Notes: generated from the sequence alone by a model not told the origin. DNA of 50,972 nt from an uncultured Bacteroidales bacterium (GCA_944322025.1 CALUOH010000042.1:1-50972); one strand, 5' to 3'; shown: positions 26,062-34,780, numbered from the stretch's first letter. A program made the numbers and translations.

Positions 26062-28101
26062 ATGGGCCGGAGATGTGCGATATATAAGGTTTGGGCAGCC
26101 GTGCTGCTGTGGTCTGTACCTGTGGCGGCGGGGGGTGCCGTGGCTGCGGATACGCTGGCTGTGCGCGACAGTGTGAGGGAGATGGATGAGGTGGTCATCG
26201 TGGAGCGGCGGAATGTGCGGGAGATGCGCGCTACGGCTCCGTTGCAGGTGGTGGGGCGGCAGGCTATGGTGAAGATGAATGTCTTTCAGGTGTCGGACGC
26301 GGTGAAGCATTTCGGCGGGGTGACGGTGAAGGATTACGGTGGGATAGGCGGGCTGAAGAGTGTCTCGGTGCGCAGTCTGGGCGCGGCGCATACGGCGGTG
26401 AGCTATGACGGCATTACAATAAGCGACTGCCAGACGGGGCAGATAGACATAGGGCGGTTTTCGCTCGACAATGTGGAGCGGGTGTCTCTGTGGAGCGGAC
26501 AGAGCGACGATATATTCGTGCCGGCACGCCAGATGGCATCGGCGTCGCTGCTCGATATAGAGTCGGCTACGCCGGAGTTTGAGGGGAAGCCGGTGAACGG
26601 GCGTGTCTCGCTGAAAGGCGGATCGTTCGGGCTGGTAAATCCGTCGCTCTATTTAGAGGGGCGGCTGGGCGAGAATCTCTCGTTGACATTCAGCGGGGAG
26701 TGGACGGGTGCGGACGGCCAGTACCCTTATCTGCTGGAATACGGGGAGAGCGGCAAGGACAGCAGTTCGATGGAGGTGCGGCGCAATACGGACGTGCAGA
26801 ACCTGCGGCTGGAGGGGGCGCTGTTCGGGAGGGATTCGGTGCAGAGCGGGAATGTGAAGCTGTACTATTTCCAGTCGGAGAGAGGGCTGCCGGGGGCGAC
26901 GATATTCTATAATACGGCGGGCTTTTCAAGCCAGAGGCTGTGGGAGAGGACGCTGTTCGCGCAGGGGCATTACGAGAGGCGGGTGGCGCAGAGGTGGAGC
27001 GTGCAGGCGAACGCCAAGTATAATTACAGCTATTCGCGCTATTTAGACCCTACGGCCCTGAATGTGGAGGGGCGGCAGGAGGATATATACCGTCAGCAGG
27101 AGTTCTATGCGTCGTTCGCGGCGGTGTGCAGGGTGCTGCCCGGGCTGTCGTTCAGCGTGGCGACGGACGGGGCGGTGAATACGCTGACATCGAATGAACG
27201 TGACTTCGCCAATCCGGTGAGGTTCACATGGCTCACTTCCCTCGCGGGGAAGTATGTGAACGACTATGTGCTTGCTACGGCGAGTGTGCTTATGACTTCG
27301 GTCAATGATGTGGTGGAGCGGGGCGAGGCGGCGGAGAGCAGGTGGCGGTTTTCGCCATACGCAAGCGTGTCGGTCAAGCCGTGGCGGGGGGCGGATTTCC
27401 GCGTCAGGCTGTTCTATAAGAATGTGTTCAGGATGCCGACGTTCAACGACCTCTATTACAGCAAGGTGGGTGAGGTGACGCTGAGGCCGGAGGTGACGGA
27501 CCAGTTCAATGTGGGGCTTACGTATCAGACGGCGATAGGGCGGGTGGTGCCGTCGCTGTCGCTGACGTGTGACGTGTACCATAATTCGGTGAAGGACAAG
27601 ATAGTGGCGTACCCGACGAAGAACATATACCAGTGGAGCATGGTGAACTACGGGCGTGTGTCGATAGACGGGGTGGACTTTACGGGGGAGGTGAGCTTCG
27701 CGCTCCACAAGGGTTTCGCGCTTACGCTGGGGGCAACGTACACGTACTGTATGGCTCTGGACGTGACAGACCCCGAGAGCAGGACGTACAAGAACCAGAT
27801 ACCGTATACGCCGCGCATGTCGGGGTCGGGGAGGGCTGTGTTTGAGACACCGTGGTTTCATGTGGCCTATTCGCTGGTGTGGAGCGGGGCGCGTTATTCT
27901 CTGGCGCAGAACTATGCGGAGAACCGGCTGCCGGGCTATGAGGACCACAGCCTCTCGGCGGGGCATGACTTCAAGTTGCCGCTGGGGGTGCTCGGGGTCA
28001 ATGTGGAGTGCCTGAACCTGACGGGGAAGAATTATGCCGTGGTGCGCTATTTCCCCATGCCGGGGAGAAACTGGCGCGCGACTGTGAACTGGAAGTTCTG
28101 A
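26062..28101 (+). CDS. TonB-dependent outer membrane receptor, BtuB-like
   Basis: The protein has 679 residues from the ATG at 26062, which gives a signal peptide (VWAAVLLWSVPVAAGGAVAA); a longer frame from 26017 would read into the promoter. A TonB-box-like MDEVVIVE follows, then the plug domain (SDAVKHFGGVTVKDYGGIGGLKSVSVRSLG, about 75-105), then a 22-strand barrel ending in an aromatic residue (NWRATVNWKF). Size, the short plug and the neighbouring BtuG-like lipoprotein suggest uptake of cobalamin or other corrinoids with TonB energy. No SusD-like partner is present, arguing against a glycan system. Corrinoid specificity is inferred, since no riboswitch of the cobalamin class is visible upstream. 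Confidence 0.8.
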   Translation: MGRRCAIYKVWAAVLLWSVPVAAGGAVAADTLAVRDSVREMDEVVIVERRNVREMRATAPLQVVGRQAMVKMNVFQVSDAVKHFGGVTVKDYGGIGGLKSVSVRSLGAAHTAVSYDGITISDCQTGQIDIGRFSLDNVERVSLWSGQSDDIFVPARQMASASLLDIESATPEFEGKPVNGRVSLKGGSFGLVNPSLYLEGRLGENLSLTFSGEWTGADGQYPYLLEYGESGKDSSSMEVRRNTDVQNLRLEGALFGRDSVQSGNVKLYYFQSERGLPGATIFYNTAGFSSQRLWERTLFAQGHYERRVAQRWSVQANAKYNYSYSRYLDPTALNVEGRQEDIYRQQEFYASFAAVCRVLPGLSFSVATDGAVNTLTSNERDFANPVRFTWLTSLAGKYVNDYVLATASVLMTSVNDVVERGEAAESRWRFSPYASVSVKPWRGADFRVRLFYKNVFRMPTFNDLYYSKVGEVTLRPEVTDQFNVGLTYQTAIGRVVPSLSLTCDVYHNSVKDKIVAYPTKNIYQWSMVNYGRVSIDGVDFTGEVSFALHKGFALTLGATYTYCMALDVTDPESRTYKNQIPYTPRMSGSGRAVFETPWFHVAYSLVWSGARYSLAQNYAENRLPGYEDHSLSAGHDFKLPLGVLGVNVECLNLTGKNYAVVRYFPMPGRNWRATVNWKF

Positions 28102-28221
28102 GAAGGTTGCGCTAAGTGCAGGGCGCAGCGTCAGGCAGAGGTTGCGCGGAGAGGAGGGAGTGTGCGGAATGGGTATTGTGACGATGGGGTGTACGTTTTG
28201 ACATAAAAAGACCGAAGAATG

Positions 28222-28298
28222 CAAGAGAGTGCGTACTTTCTTGGTTGAGGGTAGGGAGAGGGTAGCGGGAAGGTAACGGGAGGATAGAGTGAAGACGT
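28222..28298 (+). repeat. 11-bp-phased degenerate array, locus 3
   Basis: Units in phase include CAAGAGAGTGC (28222), GTACTTTCTTG (28233), GTTGAGGGTAG (28244), GGAGAGGGTAG (28255), CGGGAAGGTAA (28266) and CGGGAGGATAG (28277). It lies in the 359-bp spacer between the TonB receptor and the lipoprotein gene. The remainder of that spacer is G-rich with no recognisable gene or riboswitch. Confidence 0.72.
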
Positions 28299-28460
28299 GA
28301 TTTACTGAGGGTTACGACTGTGCGGATGCAGGTGGCGGGAGTGTGCATTGTGAGGCGAGTGGCTTTATAGGAGAGCGGGGGTGTGCGGGGACGGCGCGGT
28401 GTTTTACGTGCGGGAGATGGATTTATAGACTATTTAATCAATAATAAAACGGTAGATATT

Positions 28461-29540
28461 ATGAGAAGATTATTTGGATTGCTGATGTTGTCAGCGTTGG
28501 TGTTAACAGGTTGTGAGATAAAGGACCAAGAGCGAGACCAGACTGAGGAGACGGGAGAGAAGGAGCTGACGGAGATGCTTGTGCTGTGTGAGGGGACATG
28601 GAACCAGAACAACAGTACGCTGGCGCGTTATACCTTTGCGGACGAGAAGTTGGAGACCGACTATTTCCGTGCGGTGAACGGGCGCGGGCTCGGCGACACT
28701 TCGAACGACATGAAGCGTTACGGCGGGAAGGTGTATATCGTGGTGAACGTGTCAAGTCAGGTGGAGGTGATAGATGCCGCGACGGGGAGGTCGCTGAAGC
28801 AGATAGCGATGATGGAGGGAGAGACGGCGCGTCAGCCGCGCAATGTGGTGTTTGACGGCGGGAAGGCGTATGTGTGCTGCTTCGACGGTACGGTGTGCCG
28901 CATCGATACCGCGTCGCTTGAGATAGACGGGACAGTGGAGTGCGGCCTGAATCCGGAGGACCTGTGCGTGGCAAGGGGCAAGCTGTATGTGAGCAACTCG
29001 GGGGGCATGAACTATGAGAACGGCTATGACAGCACGGTGTCTGTGGTCAGCATTCAGGATTTCAAAGAGGTTAAGAAGATAGCTGTCGGGACTAACCCCG
29101 GAGTCATACAGGCTGACGCTCAGGGCAATGTGTGGGTACTGACGAAGGGTGACTATGCAGAGGAGAGGGCGTCGATGCACAAGATAGATACGGAGAGCGA
29201 TGAGGTGGCGCAGTCGTTCCCGGAGCTGGCGGCATCGAACTTTACCATAGCAGGCGACACGGCATACGTTTACAGCTATGACTATATGACGCAGGAGTAT
29301 TGGATTAAGCTGTTCGACTGCAAGTCGGGCAGTGTGGTCAAGGAGCAGTTCGTGGCTGACAATACGGAAATCATACAGCCCTATTCGCTGACAGTGAACA
29401 GGCAGAACGGGGATGTGTATGTCACCGATGCACGCGACAATATGACTGCGGGCGATGTCATCTGCTTTGACAAGGAGGGCAAATTCAGGTACAGAGTCAA
29501 GGAGGTGGGCATAGCGCCTAACAATATTGTGCTGATGTAG
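28461..29540 (+). CDS. Beta-propeller surface lipoprotein, YncE/DUF5074, BtuG-like
   Basis: The protein has 359 residues from the ATG at 28461. The signal peptide ends in a lipobox (LVLTGC, Cys at about 18), so it is lipidated, probably surface exposed. The rest is a seven-bladed propeller of YncE type with repeated blade motifs (YGGKVYIVVNVSSQVEVIDAA, DGGKAYVCCFDGTVCRID, ARGKLYVSNSG, NGDVYVTDARD). In Bacteroides, BtuG lipoproteins of this architecture bind corrinoids tightly and cap the BtuB receptor, and the gene follows a BtuB-like receptor here. The intervening 359 bp may hold its own promoter. Other DUF5074 proteins have unknown ligands, so the assignment rests on fold plus neighbour. 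Confidence 0.75.
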   Translation: MRRLFGLLMLSALVLTGCEIKDQERDQTEETGEKELTEMLVLCEGTWNQNNSTLARYTFADEKLETDYFRAVNGRGLGDTSNDMKRYGGKVYIVVNVSSQVEVIDAATGRSLKQIAMMEGETARQPRNVVFDGGKAYVCCFDGTVCRIDTASLEIDGTVECGLNPEDLCVARGKLYVSNSGGMNYENGYDSTVSVVSIQDFKEVKKIAVGTNPGVIQADAQGNVWVLTKGDYAEERASMHKIDTESDEVAQSFPELAASNFTIAGDTAYVYSYDYMTQEYWIKLFDCKSGSVVKEQFVADNTEIIQPYSLTVNRQNGDVYVTDARDNMTAGDVICFDKEGKFRYRVKEVGIAPNNIVLM

Positions 29541-29567
29541 GCCTGCTGTGGCTTTGCCAGAAGTAAA

Positions 29568-29620
29568 GAAAAGCCGCCCTGCACTGTCATCTGTGTGACG
29601 TGCGGGGCGGCTCTTCTTTT
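29568..29620. terminator. Bidirectional terminator
   Basis: AAAAGCCGCCCTGCACTGTCA pairs, with small bulges, with TGTGACGTGCGGGGCGGCT and is followed by CTTCTTTT; the A-run in front gives a U-run on the other strand. It separates the convergent lipoprotein and AraC genes. Confidence 0.85.
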
Positions 29621-29626
29621 GCGGGG

Positions 29627-30526
29627 TCATTCGGTCATAGGGCTCTTGTCCTGTACCGTGACCTTGTGGCGGCGGTAGTCGGAGGGTGAGAGGCCGGTGT
29701 GCTTCTTGAAGAAGTGGTGCATGGCATCGCAGGAGGAGAAGGAGAAGTCCATGCTTATCTCTTTGAGGCTCAGGGAGGTGTGGAGAAGTTCGCGCTTTAT
29801 CTCCTGCAACATGTATGAGTCGATCCACTGTTTTACGCTCATGCCTTTCTGCTGTTTCACTATGCGGTTGAGGTGCTTGGGGGATATGTTGAGGGCAGAG
29901 GCGTAGTAGGAGGTGGGGTTGTTTTCCTTGATGTGGCGGGCAACCATGGATGAGAAGCGGTCGAAGATGTTTTCGATGGTGGTCTTGCCGAGGGGGAGCT
30001 CCATGTAGGGGAGCTTCTTGTTTATCAGGTTGTACATGTCGAGCATGTAGCTGTACAGGATGTTGAATATGATGTCTTTCTGGAAGAGGTTGAATTTCTC
30101 TGCCATTTTGAGTTCTATGAGGTCGAAGTAGCGTATGGCTTCATCGATGGCCTCTGGGGTCATGGGGATGTTAGGGTGGTGATTGAGGTAGTCAGCCATG
30201 GCGTTTGGGAAACGGGATGTTATGTCGTACATGAATCCCTCGCGGATTACGCCGTAGCATGCGGAGAAGTCGTCAGTCACGCTTTCGAGGCAGACGTAGC
30301 TGCCGGGGACGATGCAGAGAATCTCTCCCTCGGCGAATGTGTGGACAGCGGAGGTGAAGGCGAGCCGTGCGCTTCCGCTGTGGCAGACCGCTATGATGCA
30401 TGGGCTGTACTTTTGCAGTTCGTGCGGCAGTGGCAGCGTGTGGCTGTATCTCCGTACTTCAAAATCAGTGTCGGCCGGCTGTCCGAAGTAGGCCGAGATG
30501 TTGCTTTGTGATATTTTCCGTGTCAT
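29627..30526 (-). CDS. AraC family transcriptional regulator
   Basis: The protein has 299 residues. The N-terminal half (about 1-165) is a cupin-like sensor region (HSGSARLAFTSAVHTFAEGEILCIVPG). The C-terminal half is a double helix-turn-helix of AraC type: first HTH SYYASALNISPKHLNRIVKQ (about 205-225), second HTH SLKEISMDFSFSSCDAMHHFF with the family end HTGLSPSDYRR (about 250-285). It probably activates transcription in response to a small effector. It is convergent with the corrinoid-type genes, so no target can be assigned from position alone. Confidence 0.92.
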   Translation of the reverse strand: MTRKISQSNISAYFGQPADTDFEVRRYSHTLPLPHELQKYSPCIIAVCHSGSARLAFTSAVHTFAEGEILCIVPGSYVCLESVTDDFSACYGVIREGFMYDITSRFPNAMADYLNHHPNIPMTPEAIDEAIRYFDLIELKMAEKFNLFQKDIIFNILYSYMLDMYNLINKKLPYMELPLGKTTIENIFDRFSSMVARHIKENNPTSYYASALNISPKHLNRIVKQQKGMSVKQWIDSYMLQEIKRELLHTSLSLKEISMDFSFSSCDAMHHFFKKHTGLSPSDYRRHKVTVQDKSPMTE

Positions 30527-30631
30527 GTTTCAGATATAAGGTCGTCCAAGTCTGACGGGAAATAGGCTCTTTTTGTGTGCATTTATCTTTTTAATGCGTA
30601 AAAGAGTCTGACCTGAGTCTGATTATACCCG

Positions 30632-30850
30632 TACCTTTGCTGTCGCGAAGACAGGATACGGTTCGGCAATGTCAATCAAAGGGGTTTGTTTCCATTGCAC
30701 TCACCTTTCACTGTCTTTGCTGTCGCGAAGACAGGATGCGTCTTGGCATAGCCAAATCGGGAACAAGTTCCCATTCGTCTCTGCTCTCGACTTTCACTGT
30801 CTTTGCTGTCGCGAAGAGAGGATGCGTCCTGGCATAGTCCGACAAACGGA
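30632..30850 (+). repeat. Hairpin/promoter repeat cluster B (three copies)
   Basis: Three copies at 80-86 bp spacing share CTTTGCTGTCGCGAAG. The first carries TACCTTTG (30632-30639), a TAnnTTTG match. The second and third carry TGTCTTTG, with CTGTCTT (30711-30717) pairing AAGACAG (30728-30734), the equivalent of CTATCTT/AAGATAG in cluster A. The palindrome GGGAACAAGTTCCC recurs near 30758, inside the same GGCATAGCC context as in cluster A. The cluster lies in the 528-bp spacer between the AraC and glycerate kinase genes. Confidence 0.8.
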
Positions 30851-30976
30851 TGGGTTGCCGCTGTGCATCATATCTTCGCAGCCGCAAAAAACGTGCGGGG
30901 GAGTCCGTGGCGTTTCTGTGCGGCGTTTCGTGGTTGAAACTAATAAGTAGTTATTTCTTATAAAAGTGTTTTTGTG

Positions 30977-31012
30977 AACGGCCGTTGTCGTGATGACAGC
31001 GGCCGTTTTTTT
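30977..31012 (+). terminator. Strong terminator on plus with no plus-strand gene before it
   Basis: AACGGCCGTTGTC (30977-30989) and GACAGCGGCCGTT (30994-31006) form a stem with a GTGAT loop, followed by TTTTTTA. In the opposite direction, where glycerate kinase would need it, the tail is CACAAAAAC, a poor U-run. This suggests a short plus-strand transcript upstream, perhaps from the repeat cluster. Confidence 0.75.
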
Positions 31013-31054
31013 ATGCTGTCGTTCCGTGGGGAGCCGGCGGGCATGGGCCTTTGC

Positions 31055-32182
31055 CTATTCTCCTGATAGGAACGTGCGCACTGCTTTCTCTATGTTCTCC
31101 CGCGCCACGTCGCGACGCATGGCTATCACGTCGGGCATGGAGCGGGGGGTCACTTCCATTACGGTGATGCGGCCGCCACTGTCAATGCCGCTGCCGCCCT
31201 CTACACGTCCGCCGAGTACGAGTACCCTTCTGTCCGTGGCGGCTGCTATCCCTCCTACCACTTTGCCCATCGAGGTCTGGCGGTCTATTTTTCCTTCTCC
31301 TGTTATTATGAGGTCGGCATCAGCGGCATGCTGTCGGAAGCCTACCTGTTCCATGACGAGCTCTACACCGCGCTTCATCTGTGCGGAGAGGAAGACGCTG
31401 AGCGCGCCGCCCATGCCTCCCGCCGCTCCTGCTCCGGGCAGAGAGCTGATGTCCATGCCCAAGGAGCGGTGTATTATGCGGGCTATGTGGCGCAGTCCGG
31501 CATCGAGCGCGGCTACGCCGCCGGCAGTCGCGCCCTTTTGGGGGGCGTAGACGTATGCCGCGCCGTTTTCGCCGTAGAGGGGGTTGTTCACGTCGCAGGC
31601 GGCGACTACGGATGCATCGCCCAATGTGTCGCGGAGGGCAGCGGTGCAGAAGTCTCCCGTGTGTATCATGTCGCGTCCGGCGAAGCCGTCGGGCATAGGC
31701 CGCCCATCGGTGTCGAAGAGCCGCAGGCCGAGGGCCTGCATGGCACCAAGCCCGGCATCGCAGGTGGCACTGCCGCCAATGGTTACGAGTATCTTGCGGA
31801 AGCCGCGTTCGAGTGCGTGGCGTATCATCTCGCCCGTGCCGAAGGATGTGGCTGCCAGCGGGTCGCGCTCGCTTTCGGAGAGGAGCGTGAGTCCGGAGGC
31901 GGCGGCCATCTCTATGATTGCGCGGTCGCCGATGATGCCGTATTCGGCCTTGACGGGGCGCATGAGGGGGTCGTGCACCGTGCACTCTATCATTTTGCCG
32001 CGCGAGGCGTAGACGAGTGTTTTCAGAGTGCCCTCGCCACCGTCCGCCATGGGGAGCTTTACGACTTCGCACTGGGGACAGAGGTCGTGTACCGCGTTTT
32101 CAACGGCTTCGGCTACCTGCATGGAGGAGAGCGAGCCTTTGAAAGAGTCGGATGCCACGACTATTTTCCTGTATTTTTCCAT
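31055..32182 (-). CDS. Glycerate kinase, type 1 family
   Basis: The protein has 375 residues from the ATG at 32182 (a longer in-frame start at 32227 overlaps the promoter box). It matches the PF02595 family: KIVVASDSFKGSLSS at the start, LPMADGGEGT (about 44-53), GRDPLAATSFGTGE-like, VTIGGSATCDAGLGAMQALG and LIITGEGKIDRQTSMGKV. These enzymes phosphorylate D-glycerate with ATP (usually to 2-phosphoglycerate) in the cytoplasm, linking serine, glyoxylate or sugar-acid breakdown to glycolysis. No related pathway gene is adjacent. Confidence 0.93.
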   Translation of the reverse strand: MEKYRKIVVASDSFKGSLSSMQVAEAVENAVHDLCPQCEVVKLPMADGGEGTLKTLVYASRGKMIECTVHDPLMRPVKAEYGIIGDRAIIEMAAASGLTLLSESERDPLAATSFGTGEMIRHALERGFRKILVTIGGSATCDAGLGAMQALGLRLFDTDGRPMPDGFAGRDMIHTGDFCTAALRDTLGDASVVAACDVNNPLYGENGAAYVYAPQKGATAGGVAALDAGLRHIARIIHRSLGMDISSLPGAGAAGGMGGALSVFLSAQMKRGVELVMEQVGFRQHAADADLIITGEGKIDRQTSMGKVVGGIAAATDRRVLVLGGRVEGGSGIDSGGRITVMEVTPRSMPDVIAMRRDVARENIEKAVRTFLSGE

Positions 32183-32224
32183 TGGTATTATGGTGTTGAG
32201 CCTGTGAGGGCCTGTATCCGGAGG

Positions 32225-32232
32225 CAAAGATA
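32225..32232 (-). promoter_or_regulatory. -7 box for glycerate kinase
   Basis: The minus strand reads TTTTTTCACTATCTTTGCC with TATCTTTG matching TAnnTTTG, about 43 bp before the ATG. No TTTG at the proper distance upstream. The context TTTCACTATCTTTGC is the same as in the last copy of repeat cluster A, supporting the idea that those repeats carry real promoters. Confidence 0.6.
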
Positions 32233-32278
32233 GTGAAAAAAATCGGTTGTTGTCCCGTGTGGGGTGGGTAAATGTGGT

Positions 32279-32366
32279 GTGGGGGATGGGGAGGGGCTTT
32301 GGAGGGAGTCCGTATGGGCTCCCTGGCTGTTCCGTCGAGAGTACGTGTTTTTAACCACTTTTTGCG
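32279..32366 (+). repeat. 11-bp-phased degenerate array, locus 4
   Basis: Units in phase are GTGGGGGATGG (32279), GGAGGGGCTTT (32290), GGAGGGAGTCC (32301), GTATGGGCTCC (32312), CTGGCTGTTCC (32323), GTCGAGAGTAC (32334), GTGTTTTTAAC (32345) and CACTTTTTGCG (32356). The order parallels locus 1 (GGAGGGAGTCC, then units ending TCC, then GAGAGTA, then TTTTTAAC) but with one unit fewer in the middle. The rest of 32367-32660 is G-rich without a gene. Confidence 0.75.
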
Positions 32367-32669
32367 TTTGAAGGGAGGCGGGAGTTTTGCAGCATGGGTA
32401 TGGGCGAGGAGAGGTGAGAGGGATGGGGAGTGATGTGCGGGGAAGGGCGGATTTTACAGGGGTTTCAGGCTGTTTGGCGGGGTGAGTGATGAGGGAGAGG
32501 TGAGGCTGAAATGAGAGACGGTAGTGTTTGTGTGTGCCGCAAAGGAAATGGCCATACACCCTCAATGGTTGTGAAGGGAGGGGCGGCGGGGCTGCCGTTG
32601 CGCGTTCCTGCATGTTTTTGACGGGATTTAAGTGTTAATAGTACCGCATTTGTACTTTATATAGTTAAC

Positions 32670-32680
32670 GGGGGGGGGGG
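32670..32680 (+). repeat. Homopolymer tract of 11 G
   Basis: Eleven consecutive G residues stand alone in AT-rich sequence, 144 bp before the -7 box of the fimbrial operon. Tracts this long are prone to slippage. Confidence 0.85.
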
Positions 32681-32823
32681 TAAAATTGTTAATTATACGC
32701 AATAACAATAGGTTAACCGTCATGATAATATGTTGTAGTACAGTAAGTTTCACTGATGTAAAAATTTTCTCTTTATAGGTGATTTTTTTATGGATGTTTA
32801 TAGTTTCGTCTGTTTTTAATAGG

Positions 32824-32831
32824 TATATTTG
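32824..32831 (+). promoter_or_regulatory. -7 box of the fimbrial operon
   Basis: TATATTTG matches TAnnTTTG exactly; the ATG follows 20 bp later. No good TTTG at 19-21 bp upstream (nearest are TTTC at 16 bp and TTTA at 23 bp), so the promoter may need an activator. Confidence 0.6.
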
Positions 32832-32851
32832 TAGCAAATAATTTATGTGAT

Positions 32852-33430
32852 ATGTCAAAGAGATTATTAATAGTGTTTTCAATGACAGTGTTATGCTGTT
32901 TTGGAGTTGTCAAGGCGCAGGTTGTGGCACTGAAGACGGACGTGCTGGGCTGGGCGACGGCATCGTTCAATATTGAGCCGGAGGTGCGTATAGGAAAGAA
33001 GGCTACGCTGGCACTCGGGGTGTCGTATAACCCGTGGACGTTCAATGAGGCGAACATGAAGTGGAAGCACATCTTCGTGCAGCCGGAGTTCAGGCTATGG
33101 ACGTGCCACGCGTTTCAGGGGCACTTTTTCGGTATACACCCGTTCTATGCACATTATAATATAGGAGGAGTGAAGACGGGGATAGGTTTTTTGCAGGATA
33201 TAGAGAAGTACCGCCATCAGGGGGATGCGTTCGGCCTCGGCGTGGGGTACGGCTATCACTGGATAATCACTCCGCATTTCAGCATGGAGGCGGAGTTGGG
33301 TGTGGGTTTCGCCTATGCGGACGGGATATATCACTATGCGGAGACGTGCGGGTCGTATATCTCGGACGAGCAGCGTTGGGTGTTCATGCCGACGAAGCTG
33401 TCGGTGTCGTTCATTTATCTGATAAAGTAA
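32852..33430 (+). CDS. DUF3575 outer membrane protein, first gene of fimbrial operon
   Basis: The protein has 192 residues with a signal peptide (MSKRLLIVFSMTVLCCFGVVKA). The mature part follows the DUF3575 pattern: VALKTDVLGWATASFNIEPEVRIGKKATLALGVSYNPW, later HPFYAHYNIGG, FGLGVGYGYHWIITPHFSMEAELGVGFAY. The alternating strands suggest a small outer membrane barrel. DUF3575 genes commonly stand just before a DUF3868 gene at the head of Bacteroidales fimbrial clusters, as here (15 bp gap). Its role in pilus biogenesis is not established. Confidence 0.85.
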   Translation: MSKRLLIVFSMTVLCCFGVVKAQVVALKTDVLGWATASFNIEPEVRIGKKATLALGVSYNPWTFNEANMKWKHIFVQPEFRLWTCHAFQGHFFGIHPFYAHYNIGGVKTGIGFLQDIEKYRHQGDAFGLGVGYGYHWIITPHFSMEAELGVGFAYADGIYHYAETCGSYISDEQRWVFMPTKLSVSFIYLIK

Positions 33431-33445
33431 AAGGGGGAACAGGCT

Positions 33446-34780
33446 ATGGGAATGAAGCATATAATAGTGATGGTTGCCGCAGCGGGATGTGCTGCGGGGG
33501 CGAGCGCAGCGCCTGCTGACAGCGTGAAGATGGAGTGGCAGGACAGTACGTACCTGCATGTGAGTGTGCCGGTGACGGCGGGCGAAGGGAAGGTGAAGAG
33601 TGATTTCAGGGTGATGGTCACTCCGGCGATAGTGTCCGGGGAGGACACATTGCAGCTGCGGATGGTGGAGTTTGCGGGGAAGCGTAACAGGAAGTATAAT
33701 GACAGGAAAGCCGTGCTGAGGAATGAGGAGCGCGGGGCGGTGTACGGCGCGGGGGATACGGTGGTGATGGATACGCTGGTTGCCGTGGAGCCGTGGATGC
33801 TGGAGGGTGATTTGTCCCTTATCATGGAGCGGATAAGGGAGGGGTGCTGCCGGACGGACTCGATGGGGGGTGAGAAGGTGGCGGAGACGCATTATGAGAG
33901 GCCGTTTGTGCCGGAGGATGTGGATACGGTGATGCCGGTGCTGAGCGTGGCAGACCTGATAGCGCAGAGGGAGCCGGCTCTGATACCGATAGAGCAGTAC
34001 GAGCCGTTTGACAAGAATGTGCCGCTGCGGAGGCGTAAAGGTGCATTGTTTATACATTTTCATCAAAACAAGACCTCCATCGAGATGGGGTATAAGGGGA
34101 ACGGGGATGTTCTGGAGAGGATAGTGGACATGATGGAGAGGATAGAGCAGGACACTCTGTCGAAGGTGGTTAAGGTAGTTATCATAGGCCAGGCGTCGCC
34201 GGAGGGTTCTGTGGCGTTCAACGAGAGGGTTGCCGGCGGACGTGCGGAGGCATTGCGCAAGTACATAGAGGAGCGGGTGGAGCTGAAAGAGGCGGAGTAT
34301 GAGGTGATTAACGCGGGGGAGGCGTGGGCTGACCTGAAAGACGCGATAGAGGAGACGACGACGGCGCAGCTGGCGGAGCGGGACGAGTTCCTGAGGATAA
34401 TAGAGGAGAACGAGGATGTGAACGTGAGGGAACAGAAGATGCGTGCTATGGGTGCGGCCTTTGACCGCCTGCGCTCCATGTTTGTCGACCAGCGCAACGC
34501 CGGATATATACAGGTGTATTACGAGGCAGTGCCTGACACGGCGGGTGAGACTATAAACAGGGCGGTGCAGATGGTGCGCGAGCAGAGGTATGCGGAGGCG
34601 CGCGGGCTGCTGGAGCCGCTGAAGGACGAGAGGAAGTGGAACACCCTCGCGGTGGCGTACTACATGACCGGAGAGACGGAGCGCGCGATGGAGTGCTTCG
34701 CGAAGGCGGCGGCACAGGGCAACGAGGAGGCGAAGCGTAACTTGGAAGCTATCAAAGAGCTGAAAGAGAGGAAGAGGTGA
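33446..34780 (+). CDS. DUF3868 / OmpA-like protein with C-terminal TPR, fimbrial operon
   Basis: The protein has 444 residues. A signal peptide (MGMKHIIVMVAAAGCAAGASA) is followed by an immunoglobulin-like N-terminal region of DUF3868 type (about 22-130; MEWQDSTYLHVSVPVTA). Next comes an OmpA-C-like peptidoglycan-binding domain (about 200-290; ALFIHFHQNKTSI, VVIIGQASPEGSVAFNERVAGGRAEAL), and the last 80 residues look like tetratricopeptide repeats (YAEARGLLEPL, WNTLAVAYYMTGETERAMECF). It probably anchors or organises the fimbrial assembly in the periplasm. The purine-rich codon use (GAG, AGG, GCG) is marked. A 147-bp spacer with a hairpin separates it from the major subunit. Confidence 0.8.
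   Translation: MGMKHIIVMVAAAGCAAGASAAPADSVKMEWQDSTYLHVSVPVTAGEGKVKSDFRVMVTPAIVSGEDTLQLRMVEFAGKRNRKYNDRKAVLRNEERGAVYGAGDTVVMDTLVAVEPWMLEGDLSLIMERIREGCCRTDSMGGEKVAETHYERPFVPEDVDTVMPVLSVADLIAQREPALIPIEQYEPFDKNVPLRRRKGALFIHFHQNKTSIEMGYKGNGDVLERIVDMMERIEQDTLSKVVKVVIIGQASPEGSVAFNERVAGGRAEALRKYIEERVELKEAEYEVINAGEAWADLKDAIEETTTAQLAERDEFLRIIEENEDVNVREQKMRAMGAAFDRLRSMFVDQRNAGYIQVYYEAVPDTAGETINRAVQMVREQRYAEARGLLEPLKDERKWNTLAVAYYMTGETERAMECFAKAAAQGNEEAKRNLEAIKELKERKR

Noticed and set aside
27043..28224. 393-residue minus-strand frame opposite the TonB receptor
   Set aside because: His/Arg/Pro-rich shadow of a high-GC gene, no signals of its own.
32628..32882. 84-residue minus-strand frame before the fimbrial operon
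   Set aside because: It overlaps the G11 tract and the promoter of the fimbrial operon and has no coding character.
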